Numbered from the stretch's first letter, positions 47,960-56,620 are shown. The stretch: DNA of 64,000 bases from JADJNY01 sp046349615 (GCA_046349615.1 JAXMBZ010000005.1:206961-270960), one strand, 5' to 3'. Translations and numbers: made by a program. The notes: generated from the sequence alone by a model not told the origin.

Positions 47960-48790
47960 ATGGAGCGCACGAACCCCGGCGATTTCGACCCCGCGCCGCC
48001 CGCTGCCTCGGGCGCCGAGAGCGTCCTCGCGCCGAAGACGCAGGACCAGCGCGAGCTCCTCGTCCGGCTCGCGGCGGGCCTCGCGCACGAGATCAAGAAC
48101 CCGCTCTCCACGATGGCGATCAACCTCGCGCTGATGGAGGAGGACCTCGGCAAGAACCGCGCGGGCGACGCCGTCGAGCTCTCGCCCCGTGAGAAGCGCA
48201 TCGAAAAACGCGTGCGGACGCTCCAGCGCGAGATCCAGCGCCTCGAAACGATCGTCGAGGACTTCCTGCGCTACGCCCGCGGCGGACAGATCAACCGCGC
48301 GCCCTCCGACCTGATCGCGCTCGTGCGCGAAGTGCTCGACTTCGTCGAGCCCGAGGACTCGCGTCAGGGGATCCGGCACCACGTCGACCTCCCGATGGGG
48401 CTCCCGCTCGTGCTGCTCGACGAGGGCGCGTTCCGCCAGGCGCTGCTCAACCTCGTCGTGAACTCGCGCCAGGCGATGTCGTCGGGCGGCGAGCTCATCG
48501 TGCGCGTCCGCCGCGAGGGCAACTTCGCCGAGCTCTCCGTCACGGACACCGGCGTCGGCATGAAACCGGAAGAGGTCGAGCACTGTTTCGACCCGTATTT
48601 CTCGACCAAGAAGGGCGGCACGGGCCTCGGGCTCTCGACGACGCGCCGCATCGTCGAGGAGCACGGCGGGACGATCGCCGTCGTGTCCGAGGTCGGACGC
48701 GGGACGAGCTTCTCCATCGTCCTGCCGCTCGTGGTCGAGATCCACGGCGCCGGGAGCAGCGCCCGCGACGCTGCCAAGGAACCCGCATGA
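47960..48790 (+). CDS. NtrB-like cytosolic sensor histidine kinase
   Basis: 276 aa. No membrane segment and no PAS domain: the first 30 residues are low complexity and the H-box follows at once (RLAAGLAHEIKNPLSTM, H43). N box (LLNLVVNSRQAMS), G1 (VTDTGVGM), F box (FDPYFSTK) and G2 (GGTGLGLSTTRRIVEEHGG) are all present, so it should autophosphorylate. With so short an N-terminus it must sense through partner proteins. Its stop overlaps the start of the sigma-54 response regulator (ATGA), so the two form one operon and a cognate pair. Confidence 0.9.
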   Translation: MERTNPGDFDPAPPAASGAESVLAPKTQDQRELLVRLAAGLAHEIKNPLSTMAINLALMEEDLGKNRAGDAVELSPREKRIEKRVRTLQREIQRLETIVEDFLRYARGGQINRAPSDLIALVREVLDFVEPEDSRQGIRHHVDLPMGLPLVLLDEGAFRQALLNLVVNSRQAMSSGGELIVRVRREGNFAELSVTDTGVGMKPEEVEHCFDPYFSTKKGGTGLGLSTTRRIVEEHGGTIAVVSEVGRGTSFSIVLPLVVEIHGAGSSARDAAKEPA

Positions 48791-50178
48791 AGACGCCGAA
48801 GGACGAACCGCGCGAGAAGCCGTTCCGCGTGCTCATCGTCGACGACGACGAAGCGCACGCCGAGGCGCTCTCGGACAGCCTCGAGACCGAGGGCCACGCG
48901 TGCACGCTGGCGCACTCGGGCTCCGCGGCGGTGCAGCTCCTCTCCGAGCACACGTTCGACGCGGTGCTCACGGACCTCGTCATGCCCGACAGGTCGGGGA
49001 TCGAGGTGCTCAAGGAAGCGCGCGCGCTCCAGCCCGAATGCGTCGTGCTCCTGATCACGGGGCACGAGTCGCTCGAGACCGCGGTCGACGCGATGCGGCA
49101 CGGCGCGCAGGACTACCTCGTGAAGCCCGTGCAGATCGCGGAGCTCCGCGCCCGCCTCGCGCGGGCCGTCGAGACCGCGCGCCTGCGCAAGCGCAACGTC
49201 GAGCTCCAACGCCAGCTCGACAAGCGCTTCGGCTTCGAGGGCATCATCGGCAATTCGCCGCCGATGCAGCGGCTCTTCGAGGTGCTCGGGCAGATCAGCG
49301 CGACGAACGTGACCGTGCTCGTGCTCGGCGAGAGCGGGACGGGGAAGGAGCTCGTCGCGCGCGCGATCCACGTCAACAGCCCGCGCGCGAAGGAGAACTT
49401 CGTCGCGGTGAACTGCGCGGCGCTCTCCGAGGGCTTGATCGAGTCCGAGCTCTTCGGGCACGTGAAGGGCGCCTTCACCGGCGCCGTCGCGGCGAAGGAA
49501 GGGCGCATCGTCTATGCGGACGGCGGCACGCTGTTCCTCGACGAAGTGGGGGACATGCCGCTCGCGACGCAGGCGAAGCTCCTGCGCGTGCTCGAAGCGC
49601 GCGAGGTGACGCCCGTCGGCGGCAACGCGGCGCGCAAGGTCGACATCCGGCTCGTCGCCGCGACGAACCGCGACCTGAAGGCGATGGTCAAGGCGGGGAC
49701 GTTCCGCGAGGACCTGCTCTACCGACTGCAGGTCGTGACGATCGACCTGCCCGCGCTGCGCGAGCGCAAGAGCGACCTCCCGCTCCTGATCGATCACTTC
49801 ATCCACGACCTCGCGCTCGCGCACAAGCGCCCGGTCCGCGGCATCGCGCCCGAGGCGCGCGCGCTGCTCATGCGCTACGACTGGCCCGGGAACGTGCGCG
49901 AACTGCGCAACGTGATCGAGAACATGGTGCTGCTCGGCCGCGGCGAGATCCTCGGCCTCGAGGACGTGCCGGAGCCCGTCAAGAGCGGACCGCCGAGCGC
50001 GCCGCGCGGCGAGGGCGGCGGCTACGTGCTCGCGGGGCGCTCGCTCGAGGAGGTCGAGCGCGACCTGATCCGTGAGTCGCTCGCGCTCTTCGAGGGCAAC
50101 CGCGAGAAGACGGCGCGCTCGCTCGGCATCGGGGAGCGCACGCTGTACCGCAAGATCAAGGAGTACGGCCTCACCTGA
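48787..50178 (+). CDS. NtrC-family sigma-54 response regulator
   Basis: 463 aa. Receiver domain with acidic pocket IVDDDE and phospho-Asp D63 in DAVLTDLVMPDRSG; K in DYLVKPVQ. AAA+ domain: Walker A LGESGTGKE (about 180-187), sigma-54 loop HVKGAFTGAVA (about 228-236), LFLDEVGDMP, and DWPGNVRELRN. A Fis-type helix-turn-helix closes it (NREKTARSLGIGERTLYRKIKEYGL). It activates sigma-54 promoters. A near-consensus sigma-54 promoter and three related palindromes lie within 130 bp downstream of its stop, before dnaK, making dnaK a candidate target. Confidence 0.93.
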   Translation: MKTPKDEPREKPFRVLIVDDDEAHAEALSDSLETEGHACTLAHSGSAAVQLLSEHTFDAVLTDLVMPDRSGIEVLKEARALQPECVVLLITGHESLETAVDAMRHGAQDYLVKPVQIAELRARLARAVETARLRKRNVELQRQLDKRFGFEGIIGNSPPMQRLFEVLGQISATNVTVLVLGESGTGKELVARAIHVNSPRAKENFVAVNCAALSEGLIESELFGHVKGAFTGAVAAKEGRIVYADGGTLFLDEVGDMPLATQAKLLRVLEAREVTPVGGNAARKVDIRLVAATNRDLKAMVKAGTFREDLLYRLQVVTIDLPALRERKSDLPLLIDHFIHDLALAHKRPVRGIAPEARALLMRYDWPGNVRELRNVIENMVLLGRGEILGLEDVPEPVKSGPPSAPRGEGGGYVLAGRSLEEVERDLIRESLALFEGNREKTARSLGIGERTLYRKIKEYGLT

Positions 50179-50184
50179 GGGGCC

Positions 50185-50197
50185 TGCCAAGCGGGCA
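50185..50197. promoter_or_regulatory. Candidate activator site 1 (TGCCA-N3-GGGCA)
   Basis: First of three related imperfect palindromes between the response-regulator gene and dnaK. It lies 40 bp (about four helical turns) before site 2, so both could face the same side of the helix. Confidence 0.4.
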
Positions 50198-50224
50198 GCG
50201 GGCGGGGGAGGCGCTCCCCGCGCC

Positions 50225-50237
50225 TGCCATCCTGGCA
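50225..50237. promoter_or_regulatory. Candidate activator site 2 (TGCCA-TCC-TGGCA)
   Basis: Perfect 5-bp inverted repeat with a 3-bp spacer, about 80 bp upstream of the -24 element. That distance is typical for enhancer-like binding sites of NtrC-family regulators. Confidence 0.45.
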
Positions 50238-50295
50238 CGTGCGTGGAGGCGGGTCGGTCGCTCCAAGTCCTTCTGGAACAGATGGTTGCGCCGCC

Positions 50296-50308
50296 AGCCA
50301 GGATGGCA
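50296..50308. promoter_or_regulatory. Candidate site 3 (AGCCA-GGA-TGGCA) overlapping -24 box
   Basis: The third copy shares its right half with the TGGCACG of the sigma-54 promoter. Binding here could repress, or the resemblance may simply come from the TGGCA in the -24 element. Confidence 0.35.
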
Positions 50309-50319
50309 CGCCGTGTGCT
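50304..50319 (+). promoter_or_regulatory. Near-consensus sigma-54 promoter upstream of dnaK
   Basis: TGGCACGCCGTGTGCT matches the consensus TGGCACG-N4-TTGCW at every defined position except one (GTGC for TTGC), with GG (50305-50306) and GC (50317-50318) correctly spaced by 10 bp. The predicted start near 50330 leaves a leader of about 40 nt to ATG 50370. Confidence 0.55.
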
Positions 50320-50369
50320 CGGGCGCCAGCGCCGCGCGCCGACAACCCGCGCAGCGCGGCCCACCGACC

Positions 50370-52298
50370 ATGAGCAGCAAGAGCAAGATCATCGGCATCG
50401 ACCTCGGCACCACGAACTCCGTCGTCTGCGTGATGGAGGGCGGCCAGCCGGTCGTGATCCCCAACGCGGAAGGCGGGCGCACGACGCCCTCCGTCGTCGC
50501 GTTCCAACCCGACGGAGCCAAGCTCGTCGGCGCGCCCGCGAAGCGCCAGGCCGTGACGAACCCGACGCGCACGATCGCCTCGATCAAGCGCTTCATGGGT
50601 CGCCGGCACCACGAGGTCGCCGCGGAAGAGAAGAACGTCGCGTACAAGCTCACCGGCGCCGCCGACGAGCTCGTCAAGGTCGACATCGACGGCAAGAAGT
50701 TCACGCCGCCCGAGATCAGCGCGTCCGTGCTCGCCTACCTGAAGGAGGCGGCGGAGGCGTACCTCGGCGAGAAGGTGACGCGCGCCGTGATCACCGTCCC
50801 GGCGTACTTCAACGACGCGCAGCGTCAGGCGACGAAGGACGCGGGCACGATCGCGGGCCTCACCGTCGAGCGCATCATCAACGAGCCGACGGCGTCCGCG
50901 CTCGCGTTCGGCCTCGACAAGAAGAAGTCCGGCCGCGTCGCGGTGTTCGACTTCGGCGGCGGCACGTTCGACATCTCGATCCTCGAGATCGGCGACGGCG
51001 TCTTCGAGGTGCTCGCCACGAACGGCGACACGCACCTCGGCGGCGACGACTTCGACAAGGCGCTGATCGACCACGTCGCGGAGGAGTTCAGGAAGTCGAG
51101 CGGCATCGACGTCCGCAGGGACCCGATGGCGCTGCAGCGCCTCAAGGAAGCGTGCGAGAAGGCGAAGATCGACCTCTCGTCGACGATGCAGACCGACGTC
51201 AACCTGCCGTTCATCACGGCGGACGCGTCGGGCCCGAAGCACCTCCAGGTCACGCTCTCGCGCTCGAAGTTCGAGTCGCTCGTCGAGCCGCTCGTCGACC
51301 GCGCGAAGGGCCCGTGCCTCCAGGCGCTCAAGGACTCCGGCCTCGACGCGGCCCAGGTCGACGAGGTCATCCTCGTCGGCGGCTCGACGCGCGTCCCCGC
51401 GGTCCAGGCGCTCGCGAAGCGCATCTTCGGCAAGGAGCCCAACAAGAGCGTCAACCCCGACGAGTGCGTCGCGCTCGGCGCGGCGATCCAGGGCGCGGTG
51501 CTCGGCGGCGAGGTCAAGGACGTGCTCCTGCTCGACGTCACGCCGCTGTCGCTCGGCATCGAGACGCTCGGCGGCGTCTGCACGAAGCTGATCGAGCGCA
51601 ACACGACCATCCCGACGTCGAAGAGCCAGGTGTTCTCGACGGCCTCGGACAACCAGCCGCAGGTCGAGATCCACGTCCTGCAGGGCGAGCGCGAGTTCGC
51701 GCGCGACAACCGCACGCTCGGCAAGTTCAGCCTCGAGGGCATCGCGCCCGCGCCGCGCGGCATGCCGCAGATCGAGGTGACGTTCGACATCGACGCGAAC
51801 GGCATCTTGAACGTCAAGGCGAAGGACAAGGGCACCGGCAAGGAGCAGACGATCAAGATCGAGTCGTCCTCCGGTCTGTCGAAGGACGAGGTCGAGCGCA
51901 TGCGCCGCGACGCCGAGGCCCACGCGGCCGAGGACAAGGCGCGTCGCGAGCTCGTCGACCTGAAGAACCAGGCCGAGCACCTCGTCTTCGAGACCGAGAA
52001 GCACCTCGCCGAGCACCGTTCGAAGCTCTCCGACGCGGACGCGAAGGCGATCGAGTCGGCGCGCGACGAACTCAAGACGACGATGGGCGACGCGGGCGTC
52101 ACGCACGCCGCGCTCCAGGCCGCGCTGACGAAGTTCCAGCAGGCCGCGCAGAAGCTCGGCCAGGTGGTCTACCAGCAGGGTCAGGCCGCGCAGGGCGCCG
52201 CCGGCACCCCGCCTCCGGGCGCGGGCGCGGCGGGCGGCGCGAAGCCCGGGTCGTCGAGCGACGAGCCCGTCGACGCGGACTTCGAGGTCAAGGCCTGA
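50370..52298 (+). CDS. dnaK: Chaperone DnaK (Hsp70)
   Basis: 642 aa from ATG 50370; the frame is open to 50286 but that part is the promoter region. Complete Hsp70: IIGIDLGTTNSVVCVMEGG at the N-terminus, AVITVPAYFNDAQRQATKDAG, VFDFGGGTFDISIL, VILVGGSTRVPAVQ, the linker DVLLLDVTPLSLGIETLGG and the substrate domain, then a Gly/Ala/Gln tail ending DEPVDADFEVKA. No grpE or dnaJ is adjacent, so it may be one of several DnaK paralogues or a lone dnaK. It is flanked upstream by a sigma-54 regulator pair and downstream by a foldback element and a strong terminator. Confidence 0.97.
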   Translation: MSSKSKIIGIDLGTTNSVVCVMEGGQPVVIPNAEGGRTTPSVVAFQPDGAKLVGAPAKRQAVTNPTRTIASIKRFMGRRHHEVAAEEKNVAYKLTGAADELVKVDIDGKKFTPPEISASVLAYLKEAAEAYLGEKVTRAVITVPAYFNDAQRQATKDAGTIAGLTVERIINEPTASALAFGLDKKKSGRVAVFDFGGGTFDISILEIGDGVFEVLATNGDTHLGGDDFDKALIDHVAEEFRKSSGIDVRRDPMALQRLKEACEKAKIDLSSTMQTDVNLPFITADASGPKHLQVTLSRSKFESLVEPLVDRAKGPCLQALKDSGLDAAQVDEVILVGGSTRVPAVQALAKRIFGKEPNKSVNPDECVALGAAIQGAVLGGEVKDVLLLDVTPLSLGIETLGGVCTKLIERNTTIPTSKSQVFSTASDNQPQVEIHVLQGEREFARDNRTLGKFSLEGIAPAPRGMPQIEVTFDIDANGILNVKAKDKGTGKEQTIKIESSSGLSKDEVERMRRDAEAHAAEDKARRELVDLKNQAEHLVFETEKHLAEHRSKLSDADAKAIESARDELKTTMGDAGVTHAALQAALTKFQQAAQKLGQVVYQQGQAAQGAAGTPPPGAGAAGGAKPGSSSDEPVDADFEVKA

Positions 52299-52460
52299 GA
52301 GCCTGTGAAGAAATCAGAGACACCCGTCACGCTCGCCCAGAGGCGCCCCGGCGGCGTTGCGATTCCTCCGAGTATTGCCAGCGAATACGCGTCGTCATCG
52401 CGCCTTGCCGGAACGCCTCTGGACAACCCTGCCGGGCATCCCTGATTCCTTCACAGGCTC
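52299..52460. mobile_element. 162-bp foldback/MITE-like element after dnaK
   Basis: The ends are inverted repeats: GAGCCTGTGAAGAAATCAG on the left and the reverse complement of GAGCCTGTGAAGGAATCAG on the right. Pairing continues inward (CCAGAGGCG, CCGGC, GCGAT) to a central GTATT..AATAC, so nearly the whole element folds on itself. TGA flanks both sides (52296-52298 and 52461-52463), a possible 3-bp target duplication; the left copy is the dnaK stop codon itself. No transposase is inside. The ends look like those of an IS5-type insertion sequence, which I infer only from memory of such termini. Confidence 0.7.
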
Positions 52461-52483
52461 TGAGGCCACGCCTCGCGGATCCA

Positions 52484-52530
52484 CGCGCGCCCCGCGGCTC
52501 GACGACGAGCGCGGGGCGCGCGGCGTTTTC
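52484..52530 (+). terminator. Strong intrinsic terminator, probably of dnaK
   Basis: An 18-base left arm (52484-52501) and a 17-base right arm (52506-52522) pair with one bulged C around the loop ACGA, followed by GCGTTTTC. It lies 186 bp after the dnaK stop, separated from it by the foldback element. Confidence 0.75.
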
Positions 52531-52874
52531 GGCGTGAACGCCGAGCGGAAGTGCACGAGCGCACGCGCGCGCCCCGCGCAGCGCGGCCGTCTCGAACCGC
52601 GCCGGCGCGACGCGCGCGCCGTCCGCGGCGTGGCACGGCGGTTGACCAGGGCACGCCGACGACAGGGACCCGCCGGAAGGTCAAGTCTGCCAGGTCCGGC
52701 CTTCCGGCGGAGCCCACTCCCGCGTCCGCGCGCGATACGCAGCGCCGCCGGAGCCCGTCGTCGCCGCGCGCGCGGAACGCGAGCGAATTCGCCGTCCGCG
52801 CGCGTTCGTCTCGCGACCGCGCGACCGCGTTCGTCTGGAGGGCCTGGAGCACGCACGCTACCCTTCCCCGCCCC
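52531..52874. other. Intergenic stretch with 10-bp inverted repeat
   Basis: No gene seen between the dnaK terminator and the ABC cluster. It holds a perfect inverted repeat CGCCGGAAGG (52671-52680) / CCTTCCGGCG (52700-52709) with a 19-nt loop, and TGGCACGGCGGTTGAC at 52631-52646, which resembles a sigma-54 element but has GA where GC is invariant. TACCCT at 52859-52864 is a -10-like box just before the GTG start. Confidence 0.4.
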
Positions 52875-54284
52875 GTGATCCAGGTCTCCCATCTCACGCG
52901 CCGGTTCGGCGACCTCGTGGCGCTCGACGACGTGAGCTTCGAGGTCGGCCGCGGCGAGGTCGTCGGCATCCTCGGCGTCAACGGCGCCGGCAAGTCGACC
53001 GCGATGCGCATCTTGACCGGCTACCTCGCGGCCACGTCGGGGAGCGCCCGCGTGTGCGGCTTCGACGTGCTCCGCGACTCGCTCGAGGTGCGCCGGCGCA
53101 TCGGCTACCTGCCGGAAAACGTGCCGCTCTACCGCGAGCACCGCGTCGAGGAGATGCTCGCCTTCCAAGCGCGCCTCCACCGCGTGCCGCGCGCAGAGGC
53201 GAAGAAGCGCATCCCCGCCGTGCTCGAGCGCGTCGGACTGCTCGACCGTCGGCGGCAGTTGATCGGCAACCTCTCGCGCGGCCTGCGCCAGCGCGTCGGG
53301 CTCGCGGTGGCGCTCCTGCCCGAGCCCGAGGTGCTCGTGCTCGACGAGCCGACGAGCGGGCTCGATCCGTTGCAGCGCCTCGAGGTGCGCAAGCTCGTCC
53401 AGGAGCTCGGCGAGAAGCACACGGTGCTCCTCTCGTCGCACATCCTGCCCGAGATCGAGGCCGTGTGTCCGCGCCTCTTGATCCTGCACAAGGGCCGCGT
53501 CGCCGCGGACGGCGCGCGCGACGAGCTCGTGCGCGCGCGCGGACGCTCGAGCCACGTGCGCGTCGAAGCCGTCGTCGGCGCGGACGTCGAAGGCGCCGCG
53601 CGGCTCCTGCGCGCGCTCCCCGGCGTGCGCGAGGTCGTCGTCGGCGCGCGCACGGGCATCCACCAGGCGTTCGAGGTGCGCGGCGAGGGCGACCTGCGCG
53701 AGGACGTCGGCGCGCTCGCAGCGGCGCGCAAGTGGGCGCTGCGCGAGCTCTCGTGGCACGCGGAGACGCTCGAGCAGCTCTTCGCGCGCATCGCGCTCGG
53801 CGTGGAGGAGGAGCGCGCGAGTGGCGCACCCGCGGCGCCGTCCCCGTCGTCGACGCCTTCGTCCTCGTCGGCCGCGGCACCGGTCGCCACGCAGCGCGCG
53901 CTGCCGACGCTCTCCGTCGTCGATGCGAGCGGCGCGAGCGCGGCGATCAACTCGGCGAACAGCGCGGCGAACGCGACGAGCGCCCCGCACGCGTCGAGCG
54001 CGTCGACGGCGTCGAACACGGCGAACGCCGCAGCGCCGAATTCCGCCGCGTCCTCGAGCCCCTCCGCGTCCACGGCCCCGGGCGCGGCGTCGACGCCGGG
54101 AAGCCCCGCGCCGAAGCGTCCGATGTACAACCTGAACCCGTTCGAACGCGGCGCCGCGCGCGAGCTCTCGAAGCCGACCGGCGGCGCGCCGAGCGCGAGC
54201 TCGACGCCCCCGACCTCCTCGAGCGACGCCGCGTGCACGCCGCCGCGCCCGGACGATCCGCCGCGGAAGGAGGACCGCGCGTGA
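52875..54284 (+). CDS. gldA: ABC transporter ATPase (GldA-like) with low-complexity tail
   Basis: 469 aa from GTG 52875; the frame is open upstream but VIQVSHLTRRFG is the normal start. Walker A GVNGAGKST (34-42), signature LSRGLRQRVGLAVALL, Walker B VLVLDEPTSGLD and the H-loop LLSSHILPE are intact. The core (about 1-315) matches GldA/CcmA-type ABC-2 ATPases. The last 150 residues are Ala/Ser/Thr/Pro/Asn low complexity with a short conserved-looking MYNLNPFERGAARELSKP island. It leads the gldA-gldF-gldG-DUF4340 operon; GTGA overlaps join it to the permease. Confidence 0.85.
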   Translation: MIQVSHLTRRFGDLVALDDVSFEVGRGEVVGILGVNGAGKSTAMRILTGYLAATSGSARVCGFDVLRDSLEVRRRIGYLPENVPLYREHRVEEMLAFQARLHRVPRAEAKKRIPAVLERVGLLDRRRQLIGNLSRGLRQRVGLAVALLPEPEVLVLDEPTSGLDPLQRLEVRKLVQELGEKHTVLLSSHILPEIEAVCPRLLILHKGRVAADGARDELVRARGRSSHVRVEAVVGADVEGAARLLRALPGVREVVVGARTGIHQAFEVRGEGDLREDVGALAAARKWALRELSWHAETLEQLFARIALGVEEERASGAPAAPSPSSTPSSSSAAAPVATQRALPTLSVVDASGASAAINSANSAANATSAPHASSASTASNTANAAAPNSAASSSPSASTAPGAASTPGSPAPKRPMYNLNPFERGAARELSKPTGGAPSASSTPPTSSSDAACTPPRPDDPPRKEDRA

Positions 54285-55015
54285 GCGGCCTCGTCGCGAT
54301 CTACCGCCGCGAGCTCGCGGGCCTCTTCGTCGGTCCGCTCGCTTGGATCCTGCTCTGCATCGCGCTCGTGCTGAACGGGTACCTCTACTCCGTCTACTTG
54401 AAGCTCGGCACCGACGTCGACGCCGCGCTGCGGATGACGCTCGGCAACTCGATCGCGTTCTGGGTGCTCGTGATCCTGTTCCCGCCGCTGCTCACGATGC
54501 GCATGATCAGCGAGGAGTCGCGCACGGGCCTCCTCGAGTTCGTGCTGACGGCGCCCGTCACGGACGCCGCGGTCGTCACCGGCAAGTTCCTCGCGGCGCT
54601 GACGTTCATGGGCCTGCTCTGGGCGAGCGTGTTCGTGTACGCGTACGCGACGCAGTCGGTCGGACCCGCGGCGGACTGGGGCATCGTCGTCGGCGGCTGG
54701 TGCGGCGCGACCTTGTGCTCCGGGCTCTTCTGCGCGATCGGGCTCTTCACGAGCAGCCTGACGAGCGTCCCCGTCGCCGCCGCGCTCTCCGCGACGGTGC
54801 TCAACATCGGGCTCGTCGTGCTCCCGCTGCTCGCCGGATTGTCGGACGCGCCGTGGGTGCTGCGCGTCGTGCGGCGCGTGCACGTGCTCGACCACCTCCA
54901 GAATTCGTTCCTCTTCGGCGTGTTCGACACGGCGTACGTCGTGTTCTTCGCCGCGTGGACGGCCTTCTTCCTCTTCCTCGCGGTGCGCGTCGTGGAGTCG
55001 CGGCGATGGCGGTGA
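54281..55015 (+). CDS. gldF: ABC-2 permease (GldF-like)
   Basis: 244 aa from GTG 54281, overlapping the ATPase stop. Six hydrophobic segments; RRELAGLFVGPLAWILLCIAL at the start, then LLTMRMISEESRTGLLEFVLTAPVTDAAVVTGKFLAA, the coupling-helix region that is nearly diagnostic for the GldF/NosY-type ABC-2 permease family. It forms the membrane part of the exporter with the preceding ATPase. It overlaps the next gene by 10 bp. Confidence 0.88.
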   Translation: MSGLVAIYRRELAGLFVGPLAWILLCIALVLNGYLYSVYLKLGTDVDAALRMTLGNSIAFWVLVILFPPLLTMRMISEESRTGLLEFVLTAPVTDAAVVTGKFLAALTFMGLLWASVFVYAYATQSVGPAADWGIVVGGWCGATLCSGLFCAIGLFTSSLTSVPVAAALSATVLNIGLVVLPLLAGLSDAPWVLRVVRRVHVLDHLQNSFLFGVFDTAYVVFFAAWTAFFLFLAVRVVESRRWR

Positions 55016-56610
55016 GCAGCGGCAGCGGCAGCGGGCGCGGGCTCCGCGTCCGGATCGGCGCGCAGGTCGCCCTGACGGCGGTGCTCGCGCTCTTCGTGGT
55101 GCTGCTCGTCGACTGGCTCTCGGAGCGCCCGGGCCTGCGCGTGCGCGCCGACTGGACGCGCGATTCGTCGAACACGCTCTCGCCCGCGTCGGTCGAGGTG
55201 CTCGAGCGGCTCCCGGTCGACGTGAAGGTCGACGTCTTCTTCCAAGGCCGCGCGCTCGAGCGCGGGCTCGAGGCGATCGGGCTCGAGGTGCAGGAACACA
55301 CGCGCAAGGTGCTGCGCATGCTCCAGGAGGCCGCGCACGGCCGCATCGAGAGCGAAGAGCACGACCTCTCCGACCGCCGCGGGAGCGAGAGCCGCGCGCT
55401 CGCGCGTCTCTCCGAGCTCCAGCTCCGCGAGGTCGAGCCCGGCGGCGTCGTCGTCGTCAGCGCGGGCAAGCGCTCACAGGTGCTCCACCTGCGCGGCGAC
55501 CTCTGCGACCTCGACCCGGGCTACCCCGGCGACCCCGCGACGCCGCCGATCCCGCCGCGCGTCGCCGCGCTGCGGGCCGAGGAGGCGTTGATCGGCGCGC
55601 TGCACAAGGTCGCGAGCGCGGAGGAGCCCAAGGTGCTCTTCACGATCGGGCACGGCGAGCTCGATCCGAAGTCGGCCGAGGTCGGCGGCGTCGCGGACCT
55701 CGTGCTCGCGCTCGAAGCGGACGGGTTCCGCGTCGCGAGCTACGACATCGAGAAGCAGGGGCCGATCCCGGAGGAGTGCCAGCTCCTCGTGGTGCTCGGA
55801 CCCGAGCAGCCGTTCACGGAGAAGGAGGCGCACGAGGTGCGTTCCTTCCTCGACTCCGGCGGCCGGATGATCGCGGCGCCCGACTTCAAGACGGACCACG
55901 ACGGACCGCTCTCGCTCGCGGGCGTCCTCGCCGAGTACGGCATCCAGCCGCGCATGCACGGGTTGCTCGCGCGGCCGGTCGCGCAGGCGAGCGGAACTCC
56001 GCTGACCGGCATCCCGCAGTGCGCGCAGAACATGATCGTCTGGGGCTACGGCATGGCCGCGCAGAACCCCGTGACGGAGCCGCTGCGCCGCGCGGGGCGG
56101 CGGGTGTACGTCCCGTTCTCGCGCGCCCTCGACCGCTCGACGCCGGTGCCGGGCGGCACGGTCATCCAGATCCTCACGAGCGAGCCCGACGACTGGAACG
56201 ACCTCGGCGATCCGAGCGACGCGTCGAAGCACGACTGGGTGCCGGCCGCGACGGAGCCGCGCGGGCCGTTCGCGCTCGCGCTGCAGGCCGTCTATCCCGC
56301 GAAGAAGTCGCCGCCGGCCGGGCGCATGCCGGTCGGTGGACGCGCCGAAGGCCGCATCCTGTGCGTCGGTTCCTCCGCCGCGTTCACGAATCAACTGCTG
56401 CCGACGAACCGCGACTTCGTGCTCAACGCGTTCAACTGGGCGAGCTCGCGCGAGTACCGCGTCAGCGTCGGCGCGAAGAGCCCGCAGGCGCGCCGCCTCG
56501 AGGTGGGGCAGGGGAGCGCGCTCGCGCGGATCCACCTCGTCGCCGTGTACCTCCTGCCCGGCGTGTTCCTGCTGCTCGGGCTCGCGACCGCGTGGCGCCG
56601 CCGGCGTTGA
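55006..56610 (+). CDS. gldG: GldG-like ABC-associated membrane protein
   Basis: 534 aa from ATG 55006, inside the end of the permease gene. N-terminal transmembrane helix (VALTAVLALFVVLLVDWLS), a large periplasmic domain with DWTRDSSNTLSPASVEVLERLPVDVKVDVFF (the GldG/IFT52-like start), PKVLFTIGHGELDP, LLVVLGPEQPFTEKEAHEVRSFLDSGGRMI, and a C-terminal helix (IHLVAVYLLPGVFLLLGLAT). In Bacteroidota GldAFG supports gliding; in planctomycetes the same trio is common without gliding, so an envelope or export role is the safer reading. Confidence 0.82.
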   Translation: MAVSSGSGSGRGLRVRIGAQVALTAVLALFVVLLVDWLSERPGLRVRADWTRDSSNTLSPASVEVLERLPVDVKVDVFFQGRALERGLEAIGLEVQEHTRKVLRMLQEAAHGRIESEEHDLSDRRGSESRALARLSELQLREVEPGGVVVVSAGKRSQVLHLRGDLCDLDPGYPGDPATPPIPPRVAALRAEEALIGALHKVASAEEPKVLFTIGHGELDPKSAEVGGVADLVLALEADGFRVASYDIEKQGPIPEECQLLVVLGPEQPFTEKEAHEVRSFLDSGGRMIAAPDFKTDHDGPLSLAGVLAEYGIQPRMHGLLARPVAQASGTPLTGIPQCAQNMIVWGYGMAAQNPVTEPLRRAGRRVYVPFSRALDRSTPVPGGTVIQILTSEPDDWNDLGDPSDASKHDWVPAATEPRGPFALALQAVYPAKKSPPAGRMPVGGRAEGRILCVGSSAAFTNQLLPTNRDFVLNAFNWASSREYRVSVGAKSPQARRLEVGQGSALARIHLVAVYLLPGVFLLLGLATAWRRRR

Positions 56611-56620
56611 CCGTCCGCCG

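Noticed and set aside
52631..52646. TGGCACGGCGGTTGAC as a sigma-54 promoter for gldA
   Set aside because: The invariant GC at -12 is GA, and it lies about 230 bp from the start with a TANNCT box much closer.
52357..52878. 173-residue plus frame across the foldback element and gap
   Set aside because: Runs through the inverted repeats and the terminator; its Arg-rich translation has no domain.
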